Notes under the pieces: model-generated
Databases searched by the model: none
What the model was told of the DNA's origin: nothing
The model's input: the letters and a program-made list of their open reading frames with translations, nothing else
NCBI RefSeq assembly: GCF_027257195.1
Contig: NZ_JAPDFS010000001.1
Coordinates: 190,808 to 254,807, forward strand
Length of the DNA: 64,000 nt
Source of the DNA: Halorubrum sp. F4
GTDB lineage: Archaea; Halobacteriota; Halobacteria; Halobacteriales; Haloferacaceae
Reading direction: 5' to 3'
In this document: positions 16,680-23,772 of the stretch, one piece after another
Layout of the letters: each line of letters starts with the position of its first letter
Numbering within the stretch: the stretch's first letter is position 1
Position numbers and translations under genes: made by a program

Positions 16680-17171
16680 ATGAAAGGTATGCTTCAGCAT
16701 TACGAGCTAACGACACGTGAGGGCGTTATCGCCCTCGGCGTGATTCTGTCGGTAAACGCGCTCGGGGCGGTCCCGGCCGTGTTCTTCGGTGCGGATACGG
16801 ACTGGATCGAGCGTCCATGGTTCTACCCACCGGAAATTCTCTTTCCGATCGTATGGACACTCCTGTTCACGCTCATGGGAGTGGCCCTCTTCATCGTCTG
16901 GCGGCATGGTACGGATCGGCCGTCAGTTCGAATCGCGCTCGCCATGTTCGCCGTCCAGTTCGCTCTGAATCTGAGCTGGACGCCAGTCTTCTTCGGACTT
17001 CAGCGGCCCGATCTGGGGCTCGCCGTGATCGTTGTGCTGTGGGTAGCGATCATCGCCACCGTTGTGCTGTTCTCTCGCATCAGTCGTATCGCGGCCGTTT
17101 TGCTGACTCCGTATCTCGGGTGGGTTTCGTTTGCGGTCGCGCTCAATTACGCGATCTACGCTACTGGGTAA
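16680..17171 (+). CDS. tspO: TspO/MBR family membrane protein
   Basis: 163 residues with five hydrophobic segments. The TspO signature is present: RPWFYPPEILFPIVWTLLF in the first loop and second helix, QFALNLSWTPVFFG in the third, and FAVALNYAIYATG at the end. TspO proteins bind tetrapyrroles and related ligands and are linked to stress and photosynthetic or porphyrin regulation. The start is ATG 16680, with a second ATG at 16689 possible. It sits in the less GC-rich patch next to tRNA-Ile. Confidence 0.9.
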   Translation: MKGMLQHYELTTREGVIALGVILSVNALGAVPAVFFGADTDWIERPWFYPPEILFPIVWTLLFTLMGVALFIVWRHGTDRPSVRIALAMFAVQFALNLSWTPVFFGLQRPDLGLAVIVVLWVAIIATVVLFSRISRIAAVLLTPYLGWVSFAVALNYAIYATG

Positions 17172-17286
17172 CGGTGTGTGGTCGGCTAACTGTAACCGAA
17201 GGATGCCTTGCCCTTTCGCGAGAAATGTGGTTGAACTCCTCAGAGATACACCCTTCTAGAAGTGGCGAGTTACAACGGAATTAGGT

Positions 17287-17332
17287 GGCTGGGGAGTTCC
17301 CAGCCCCTAACACGCCACGGCTAAAGACCGTG
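17287..17332 (+). repeat. Twin hairpins resembling an IS200/IS605 (TnpB-type) right end
   Basis: Two perfect hairpins lie in tandem: GGCTGGG-5-CCCAGCC (17287-17305) and CACGG-7-CCGTG (17316-17332, containing CACGGCTAAAG). The second resembles the subterminal hairpin seen after haloarchaeal tnpB genes, where the guide RNA scaffold ends. No tnpB frame remains. This is resemblance from memory, not a database match. Confidence 0.35.
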
Positions 17333-17343
17333 AGCGTCGTAGG

Positions 17344-17417
17344 TGGGCCAACACGGATTTGAACCGTGGACCTCCCGGTTATCAGCCGAGCGCTCAACCT
17401 GACTGAGCTATTGGCCC
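17344..17417 (-). tRNA. tRNA-Ile (anticodon GAT)
   Basis: A complete 74-base cloverleaf on the minus strand without an intron. The acceptor stem is GGGCCAA/TTGGCCC with A as discriminator, the anticodon stem CTCGG/CCGGG encloses loop CTGATAA giving anticodon GAT, and the T arm is CACGG-TTCAAAT-CCGTG. CCA is not encoded. Its 3' end faces the less GC-rich patch at 14.9-17.3 kb, the usual side for elements integrated at a tRNA. Confidence 0.97.
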
Positions 17418-17531
17418 AGGTGAGCGCATCAGGTGCTTTCGTGGGTAGGATTTTAAGGGTTTCCTTTCAATAGCGCGCCGCCGTCACGCGGTTTGTGACC
17501 GGATCGCGAGACCCGAACGGGGTCCGAAGGT

Positions 17532-18191
17532 TCACTCGGAGCGCTCCTCGCGTTCCGGATCGTCGTCCTCGACCGTGTACTCCACGTCGACGACGTCCTC
17601 CGGGTCGTCGTCGGATCCGCTTCCCCTTGCTTCGCTACCACCGATGCCGCCCGAGGGGTCCCCGTCGTCTCCGGACGAACCCGGAAAACCGCCCGGGAAG
17701 TCCTCGGCATCACCCGGGAAGCCGTCGACGTCGCCCGGGAACCCGCCGTCGCTCCCGGTGGCGTCTCCGCCGGGAAAACCGCCGATGTACACGTTTCCGG
17801 TGGCGAACCCGCCGGTCTCGCTGTCGATGTACGGGACGACGACGTACCGCTTGACCGCCATCCTGATCGGGACCCGCGTGAGCGGCAACGCGAGGAGGAA
17901 TCCGAGCGCGTCGGTGACCAATCCGGGGGTGAGCAGGAACGCGCCGGCGGCGATGAGAAGTCCACCGTCGAGCAACTCGTCGGTCGGGGGTTCGCCGCGG
18001 GCGAGCTTCCGTTGGACCCGCGCGAGCGTCGCGCGCCCCTCGGCGCGCAGGAGCAGCATGCCGAGTATCGCCGTCAAGACCACGAGTCCGACCGTCATGG
18101 GCCATCCGAGTCGCGTCGCGACGAAGACGAGGAACAACGCGTCGGCGAGGGGGACGACGAGGAGCAACGCGAGCAGCGTTCGCGGGCGCAT
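17532..18191 (-). CDS. fxsA: FxsA family membrane protein with GFPG-rich tail
   Basis: 219 residues. The FxsA core spans about 1-115: LLALLLVVPLADALFLVFVA, a second helix after GWPMTVG, and GGLLIAAGAFLLTPGLVTDALGFLL, which is typical. E. coli FxsA eases phage F exclusion; the general role is unknown. The remaining 100 residues are hydrophilic and contain repeated GFPG units (about residues 138-175) and then an acidic tail. The ATG at 18191 begins the first helix, although in-frame ATGs lie further upstream. Confidence 0.82.
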   Translation of the reverse strand: MRPRTLLALLLVVPLADALFLVFVATRLGWPMTVGLVVLTAILGMLLLRAEGRATLARVQRKLARGEPPTDELLDGGLLIAAGAFLLTPGLVTDALGFLLALPLTRVPIRMAVKRYVVVPYIDSETGGFATGNVYIGGFPGGDATGSDGGFPGDVDGFPGDAEDFPGGFPGSSGDDGDPSGGIGGSEARGSGSDDDPEDVVDVEYTVEDDDPEREERSE

Positions 18192-18331
18192 GCCCCACGG
18201 TTCCGGCCCGGTCCCCATAGCCCTTTTCGTCGCGGCTTGGTGCCGTCGGTCGGCACGGTCTTCGATCGACTCCGCCGGCAACCGCCACCCGCGACCGCCA
18301 CGGCTTTGAACCGGCGGGCCGAGCCTCGGTC

Positions 18332-19039
18332 ATGGACATCGTCGGCGCGCTCGGCCGCGACCCGCCCGAGTGCGGAGTCTCGGAGGACGGCCGGCTTCCC
18401 CGATGGGTCGCGCCGCTGCCGTCGGCGCTGGAGGACGTCGCCTATCGATTCGTCTGGGCCATCGTCGCGATCAACCTCCTCGGGACCGCCTTCGGCTTCT
18501 GGTACTACCGGTTCCAGTTCGCGCGGGTGCCCGTCGAGATGTGGCCGTTCGTTCCCGACAGTCCGGGGGCGACGCTGCTGATCGCGCTCGCGTTCGCGTC
18601 GTGGGCGGTGGGCCGCTCCAGCGACACGCTCGCGGCGCTGGCCTTCTTCGGGAACATTAAGCTCGGATTGTGGACCCCGTACGTGCTCGTCGTCTTCTAC
18701 CCCGAGTTCCTCGCGAATTCGGGGGCGGCCCTGTACGCGTTCCTGTTCGTGAGCCATCTCGCAATGGTGCTTCAGGCGTTCGTGCTCCACCGGATGACCG
18801 ACTTTCCGGTGCGGGCGGTCGCCGTCGCGACCGCGTGGTACACCCTCGACTTACTGATGGACTACTTCGTCCCGGTGATCGGCGGAGTCACCCACACGTC
18901 GCTGCCGTACCGCGACGGGCTCCCCTGGTTCACGACCACCGTCCTCCAGGTCGCCGCCGCGGGTGCGGTCGTACTCACCGTCGTGCCGATCTTCTTCGCG
19001 CTCTGGACCCGCGTCGAGACGCTTCGAGTTCAGGGCTGA
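18332..19039 (+). CDS. DUF1405 family membrane protein
   Basis: 235 residues with about seven hydrophobic segments and the conserved NLLGTAFGFWYYRFQF, GNIKLGLWTPYVL and ATAWYTLDLLMDYF stretches that I associate with DUF1405 (YpjA-like) proteins. Function is unknown. It is divergent from fxsA. The ATG at 18332 opens a hydrophilic N-terminus of about 35 residues before the first helix. Confidence 0.8.
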   Translation: MDIVGALGRDPPECGVSEDGRLPRWVAPLPSALEDVAYRFVWAIVAINLLGTAFGFWYYRFQFARVPVEMWPFVPDSPGATLLIALAFASWAVGRSSDTLAALAFFGNIKLGLWTPYVLVVFYPEFLANSGAALYAFLFVSHLAMVLQAFVLHRMTDFPVRAVAVATAWYTLDLLMDYFVPVIGGVTHTSLPYRDGLPWFTTTVLQVAAAGAVVLTVVPIFFALWTRVETLRVQG

Positions 19040-19109
19040 GCCGTTTCGCGGGTCGGACGAATCTCGGCTACGACGCCTGTTTAAGTCCCCGGGCGGCGTC
19101 GGACGACCC

Positions 19110-20156
19110 ATGAGCGCGTACGAGCGGATCGCGGACCTCACCGTCACGATCGAATCGGTCGACCGGCGGCGGTACACCGCGGACACCACGAGCGGGTTCG
19201 AGCGGACTACCACCGAGTTCCGGCTGGCCGGCGACGGCCTGGTCGGGAGAGGCGAGGACGTCACCTACGACACCGCCGACCACGACGCGCTCGCCGGGAC
19301 CGACCCGATCGACCTCGAGGGCGAGTGGACGATCGCCGATCTGTCGGCCGCCCTCGACGACGTCGACCTCTTCGCCGCGAAGCCCCCCGAACAGAAGTCC
19401 TCCCGGAACTATCGACGGTGGGCCGTAGAGAGCGCCGCGCTCGACCTGGGGTTGCGCCAGGCCGACACGAGCCTCGGGGAGTACCTCGGGATCGAGCCGG
19501 ACCCCGTTCGGTTCGTCGTCTCGACGCGGCTCGGCGACCCGCCGTCGGCCGACCGGGTGGAGGAACTGCTCGCGGTCGACGGCGACCTGGAGTTCAAGCT
19601 CGACCCGACGCCCGACTGGCCCGACTCGGCGTTCGAGCGCCTGTGCGAGACGGACGCGGTCCGGATCCTCGACCTGAAGGGCTGGTACGAGGGGACCGAC
19701 GTGGACGTGCCCGCCGATCCCGAGCTGTATCGCGACACGCTCGCGGCCTTCCCCGCCGCCGTGATCGAGGACGCGGCGTTCACGGCCGAGACGCGGCCGC
19801 TTCTCGAACCACAGGCCGACCGCCTCTCGTTCGATTACCCGATCGACGGGGTCGAGGCGATCGAGTCGCTCCCGGTCGACCCCGGCTGGTGTAACGTCAA
19901 ACCCTCCCGGTTCGGCACGCTCGAGTCGCTCCTCGAGACGATCGCGTACTGTCGCGAGGAGGGTATCGAGCTGTACGGCGGCGGCCAGTTCGAGCTGGCG
20001 AGCGGGCGGACCGCGATCCAGACGATCGCGGCGCTGTTCTACCCGGACGGTCCCAACGACATCGCGCCGGGAGCGTTCAACGACTCCGAGGCGACTCCGC
20101 CGTATCCGAGAAGCCCGCTCAAGTCGAGCGATGACGCGGTCGGATTCGAGTTCTAG
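19110..20156 (+). CDS. Enolase-superfamily-like protein
   Basis: 348 residues arranged like enolase-superfamily enzymes: a capping domain at the N-terminus, then a barrel. DLEFKLDPTPDW, RILDLKGWYEG and AVIEDAAF sit where the barrel lysine and metal acids usually are, followed by FDYPIDG and CNVKPSRFGTLESLL (barrel strand 6 Lys). The ending YGGGQFELASGRTAIQ resembles the strand 7-8 region. The superfamily abstracts protons alpha to carboxylates. The usual KxK pair is not obvious, so the reaction is uncertain. It is not clearly the menaquinone enzyme MenC, although menD occurs in this window. Confidence 0.75.
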   Translation: MSAYERIADLTVTIESVDRRRYTADTTSGFERTTTEFRLAGDGLVGRGEDVTYDTADHDALAGTDPIDLEGEWTIADLSAALDDVDLFAAKPPEQKSSRNYRRWAVESAALDLGLRQADTSLGEYLGIEPDPVRFVVSTRLGDPPSADRVEELLAVDGDLEFKLDPTPDWPDSAFERLCETDAVRILDLKGWYEGTDVDVPADPELYRDTLAAFPAAVIEDAAFTAETRPLLEPQADRLSFDYPIDGVEAIESLPVDPGWCNVKPSRFGTLESLLETIAYCREEGIELYGGGQFELASGRTAIQTIAALFYPDGPNDIAPGAFNDSEATPPYPRSPLKSSDDAVGFEF

Positions 20157-20191
20157 ACTGCCAACCACCGAGCGGTCGGCGCGTGCCGTGA

Positions 20192-20411
20192 GCGGCCCCC
20201 GGGCCGCGAACGACCGCGCGAGGGAGTCGGTCGCCGACGGCGACCGACGAGGCTGGGGAGGTGTGAGGTGCGGGGCGGTCGCGGTTGAGTGGATTCAAAG
20301 GGGCAGTCGCGAGGACGACGGCAGCCGTCCCAAGCACCACAGGGAGCGAACGAAGTGAGCGACCGAGGAACGCAGGAAGGCTCCCGAGTCCCCGCGACTG
20401 GGGCTTTGGCG
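20192..20411. repeat. Dispersed non-coding repeat, copy A (long form)
   Basis: Shares with 28215-28349 the blocks GCGAGGGAGTC-GTCGCC, CGACGAGG-TGGGGAGG, a GTG-GGTGCGG block, TTCAAAGGGGCAG or CTCAAAGGGGCAG, and TGGGGCTTTG, in the same order and orientation. Copy A has about 85 additional bases before the last block. It fills most of the 332-base gap between the enolase-like gene and engB. No coding frame fits it. Similar elements are, from memory, common in Halorubrum genomes. Confidence 0.6.
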
Positions 20412-20488
20412 GCGTTCTCCGCAGTCACGCGGATCGAGTCTAATCGAGTTTATCAACGGATGGAGTCCTCGATATCCCCGAACTCGAC

Positions 20489-21109
20489 CTACGAGACGAA
20501 CTTCAACAGGTCGTCGCGATTGTGCTCGTGGAACCGTTCACGCAGACACTCCTCTAACGCGTCGATGTCGCCGCGTTTCGCACAGATCGGCGCGATCGTG
20601 TCCGACCACTGCTGCCACGGCGGGTAGAGCCCGAGCCGGTCGCAGATCTCGTTCAGCCGCTCGTCGAGGTCGTCGATCTTGTCGGTCTTGTTCACCGCCA
20701 CGATCGGGTCGACGCCGACCTCCTCGAGGAACGCGAACATCTCCACGTCGTGCGGGACGTTTCCGCGCTCCCGATGGCGGTCGATGATGTCGACCGCGCT
20801 CTTCCCGTCGAGGACGACGACGCCCGCGAGAACGTGCTCGGCGTTCTCCTCCACGTACCGCACGACGTCCGTCTTGATCTCCTCGCGGCGGTCCTCCTCG
20901 ACGCCCGACATGAATCCGAAGCCGGGGAGGTCCGTGAACATGAACGACTCGCTCGTCCAGTCGAAGTGGTTCGGCTGGCGGGTGACGCCGGGTTTCCCCC
21001 CGACTGAGACGTCGTGACCCGTCAACTCGCGCATCACCGTCGACTTGCCGACGTTCGATCGTCCCACGAGGACGACCTCCGCGTCGCGGTCCGGCCGGTC
21101 TTCGAACAT
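20489..21109 (-). CDS. engB: Ribosome-biogenesis GTPase EngB/YsxC
   Basis: 206 residues with GTPase motifs G1 (GRSNVGKST), G2 region ([11 protein letters not shown]), G3 (DLPGFGF) and G4 (NKTD), in the TrmE-Era-EngA family order. EngB acts in assembly of the large ribosomal subunit. The ATG at 21109 is supported by TTAAAG at 21134-21139, 25-30 bases upstream. A copy of the dispersed repeat lies downstream. Confidence 0.92.
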   Translation of the reverse strand: MFEDRPDRDAEVVLVGRSNVGKSTVMRELTGHDVSVGGKPGVTRQPNHFDWTSESFMFTDLPGFGFMSGVEEDRREEIKTDVVRYVEENAEHVLAGVVVLDGKSAVDIIDRHRERGNVPHDVEMFAFLEEVGVDPIVAVNKTDKIDDLDERLNEICDRLGLYPPWQQWSDTIAPICAKRGDIDALEECLRERFHEHNRDDLLKFVS

Positions 21110-21248
21110 ACCGACACTCGGCCGGCGAGCGGGTTAAAGGGCGCGTCGTGGGGGCGACCGTTCCGACCCACGGTGGGGATGGAGGAGGATCGCCCGGTCG
21201 GTTCCCCGTCGGTCTCGGATCCTACTCGATCTCACGTTCCGTCCGATC

Positions 21249-21965
21249 TCACACCGATCCCGTCGAATCAGTCGGGTCGATCGGCTCCGCGGGGTCGGCC
21301 GAGCCGGCGTCGAGTTCGTCGCTCTGGGTCGCGAACGCGGAGCCGAACATCCGGAACACCGCGACCTGGCCGTAGAACTGGAGGAAGGGGACGAGGAGCA
21401 GTCCGACGACCGTGATCGCGAGGATCCCCGTCGCGATCCAGAGGACGAACGTGACCACGAGCGGCATGAAGATCGCGACGAGGTACTCCGTGCTCAACAG
21501 GGTCGGTTTCAGGAGACTGACGTCGAAAGCGGCACCGATCTCGCCGCGGGCCGCGTAGGCGGTCAGCGCCGCGGGAACCGCGTAGTAGACTAAGAGCAAC
21601 ACCGGCAGGAACGCGAGCGCTAAGAGCACTCCGAGCACTCCCACGATCGCGCCGGCGTCGCCGCCGATCGCTCCGCCCGCACCGATCACGACGAAGACGA
21701 GGATCCCGTACGCGAGCATCGGGACGAACGTGTACGCGACGGTGATGACGGTCCCGATGATCCCCTTCACGAGGAGGTCGCCCCAGTCCTCGAACTCCGG
21801 CGGGTCCTCCGCGCCCTCGACGGTCGTCTCGAGGACCCGAACGAGGTATCCGAGGATGACGAACGCCGGGAGCAACAGCACCGAGAGGAACCCTAACACG
21901 CCGCCGATGAGAACGCGTCCGATCCAGTCGCCGCGCAGCGGGTACGAGAGTCCGTCTTCGAGCAT
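21249..21965 (-). CDS. DUF4013-like multi-pass membrane protein
   Basis: 238 residues with about six hydrophobic segments, starting after EDGLSYPLRGDWIGRVL, which is typical for archaeal DUF4013 proteins. A conserved-looking YAVPAALTAYAARGEIGAAF sits in the middle. The C-terminus is acidic. Function is unknown. The ATG at 21965 is fixed by a strong TATA box (TTTTATATA) 23-31 bases upstream. A second, different membrane protein with similar style lies at 35-36 kb. Confidence 0.78.
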   Translation of the reverse strand: MLEDGLSYPLRGDWIGRVLIGGVLGFLSVLLLPAFVILGYLVRVLETTVEGAEDPPEFEDWGDLLVKGIIGTVITVAYTFVPMLAYGILVFVVIGAGGAIGGDAGAIVGVLGVLLALAFLPVLLLVYYAVPAALTAYAARGEIGAAFDVSLLKPTLLSTEYLVAIFMPLVVTFVLWIATGILAITVVGLLLVPFLQFYGQVAVFRMFGSAFATQSDELDAGSADPAEPIDPTDSTGSV

Positions 21966-21987
21966 GACCGAACGATCCCACAGGAAG

Positions 21988-21996
21988 TATATAAAA
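21988..21996 (-). promoter_or_regulatory. TATA box of the DUF4013-like gene
   Basis: TTTTATATA on the minus strand, 23-31 bases upstream of the ATG at 21965: a near-ideal haloarchaeal leaderless promoter. Confidence 0.65.
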
Positions 21997-22094
21997 GTAC
22001 GTCGACAATCGGCGTCGGATCGATCGAGGGGAGCGGCCACGGATGGACGGCCCGTCCTCGAACCGCTTAATCGCCCCCTTCCCCTACGAGGACC

Positions 22095-22865
22095 ATGGAC
22101 AAACAGGAGGTCCGGATGTCGGTCTGGGACGCCCTCGAGGACCACGGGATCGCGCGGTTCCCGTTCCCGCCACACGACCGGATCCCCAACTTCGCGGGGG
22201 CGGACGAGGCCTGCGATCGGCTAACCGAGACCGCGGAGTGGAAGTCGGCGACGACGCTCAAGGCCAATCCCGACGCGCCACAACTCCCGGTCCGTCGGGC
22301 CGCGCTCCGCGCCGGAAAGAGCGTCTACGTGGCCCAGCCGCGCCTCCGGGATCCGGACCCGTTCCTCCGGCTCGATCCCGTCGCGATCGACGACGTCGAC
22401 GCGGCCACGACCGTCTCGGGGATCTCGGAGTACGGCGTCCCGACCGCGCCGGAGGACGTTTCACACGTCGACCTCGTCGTCTCCGGGTCGGTCGCAGTCA
22501 CGACGAACGGGTCTCGGATCGGCAAGGGCGAGGGATACAGCGACCTGGAGTGGGCGGTCCTCCGCGAGCTCGACGCGGTCGACGACGACACGACGGTGGC
22601 GACGACGGTCCACGAGCTCCAGGTCGTCGACGAGGACCCGTCACCGATCGACGAGGAGGCCGGAGCCCCGGACAAGGACGCGGCGTCGCTTCCCGAGCCC
22701 GACCGCCACGACGTGCCGCTCGACCTCGTCGTGACGCCGGATCGCGTGATCCGAACGGGAAGTACCGTCGACCGCCCTGCCGGCGTCGACTGGGACGCGC
22801 TCGACTCGGACAAACTGGCCGAGATCCCGGTGTTGGCCGAGCGCGCATCCGACGCGGAGCGGTGA
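22095..22865 (+). CDS. 5-formyltetrahydrofolate cyclo-ligase-like protein
   Basis: 256 residues. The GxGxGxxD-type nucleotide motif appears as IGKGEGYSDLEWA, and the basic start (RFPFPPHDRIPNFAGADEAC) is characteristic of the archaeal MTHFSD-like branch. Classic members convert 5-formyl-THF to 5,10-methenyl-THF with ATP. The long acidic insertion at about 180-205 is typical of halophiles. A one-carbon role would fit the glycine cleavage genes elsewhere in the window, but there is no direct link. Confidence 0.82.
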   Translation: MDKQEVRMSVWDALEDHGIARFPFPPHDRIPNFAGADEACDRLTETAEWKSATTLKANPDAPQLPVRRAALRAGKSVYVAQPRLRDPDPFLRLDPVAIDDVDAATTVSGISEYGVPTAPEDVSHVDLVVSGSVAVTTNGSRIGKGEGYSDLEWAVLRELDAVDDDTTVATTVHELQVVDEDPSPIDEEAGAPDKDAASLPEPDRHDVPLDLVVTPDRVIRTGSTVDRPAGVDWDALDSDKLAEIPVLAERASDAER

Positions 22866-22974
22866 GTTCCGACGGGTCGGCGAGTTCGGTCGGGAGCGAT
22901 CCGAGCGAGGCGATCCGGATCGCGCCGCCCCGTCCGTCATCGGTTTGTCGCCGCGGCGAGAAGTTCCGGTACGA

Positions 22975-23772
22975 ATGACTCTCGTCGCGAACCTCACGTT
23001 CGTCTTCGTCGCCGGGCTCGTCACGGCGCTCGCGACGGGGCTCGGCGCGCTTCCCTTCTTCTTTTTCGACAGCATCAGCGACCGTGGAAACGTGGTTCTC
23101 TGGGGACTCTCCTCCGGGATCATGGTGACTGCGTCGCTGTTCGGACTGATCGACGAGGGGCTGGCCGAGGGGACGATCGGGGAGGTCGCGGTCGGGATGG
23201 CGGTCGGCGTCGCCCTCGTGATCGTGGCCCACGAGGTCCTCCTCGACGCGGACGTCGACCCCCACGAGTACGAGGAGGCGGACTTCCGCAAGCTCGTGTT
23301 GATCCTCGGCGTTCTGACCGTTCACAGCTTCCCCGAGGGCGTCGCCGTCGGCGTCTCGTTCGCGGACCTCGGGCTCGAGGGCGGGATCTCGATCCTCGGG
23401 TTCACGGTGCCCGCGCTCGCGGTCTTCATGACGGTCGCGATCTCGATCCACAACGTCCCCGAGGGAACCGCGATCTCGATCCCGCTCCGGGCGATGGACG
23501 TCCCGGAGTGGCGGATGGTCTGGTGGGCGGTGTTCTCGAGTCTGCCACAGCCGATCGGCGCGGTGATCGCCTTCGCGTTCGTCCGGATCGCCCGGGACTT
23601 CCTCCCGTACGGGTTCGGCTTCGCGGCCGGTGCGATGATCTACCTCGTTGTCACGGAGTTCGTTCCGGAGGCGCTCGAGGCGGGCAGCGGCCTCCCCTAC
23701 GGCGGCAAGCGCGAACTCGTCGGCGGGATCCTCCTCGGTACCGCGGTGATGGTTCCGCTGGCGTACCTCTAG
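22975..23772 (+). CDS. ZIP-family metal transporter
   Basis: 265 residues, about eight membrane helices. The two signature metal-site helices are VHSFPEGVAVGVSF and SIHNVPEGTAISIPL. ZIP carriers import Zn2+, Fe2+ or related ions. A loop with HEVLLDADVDPHEYEE between helices could bind metal. The ATG at 22975 was chosen since the helix begins right after it. The stop TAG (23770-23772) lies inside CTAG shared with the stop of the convergent P450 gene. Confidence 0.9.
   Translation: MTLVANLTFVFVAGLVTALATGLGALPFFFFDSISDRGNVVLWGLSSGIMVTASLFGLIDEGLAEGTIGEVAVGMAVGVALVIVAHEVLLDADVDPHEYEEADFRKLVLILGVLTVHSFPEGVAVGVSFADLGLEGGISILGFTVPALAVFMTVAISIHNVPEGTAISIPLRAMDVPEWRMVWWAVFSSLPQPIGAVIAFAFVRIARDFLPYGFGFAAGAMIYLVVTEFVPEALEAGSGLPYGGKRELVGGILLGTAVMVPLAYL

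Noticed and set aside
14216..17344. Integrase gene or att direct repeat for the tRNA-Ile patch
   Set aside because: No integrase-like frame and no second copy of the tRNA 3' end were visible, so the patch is not called an integrated element.
19110..20156. Calling the enolase-like gene menC because menD is in the window
   Set aside because: The genes are 36 kb apart and the catalytic pattern does not clearly match o-succinylbenzoate synthase.
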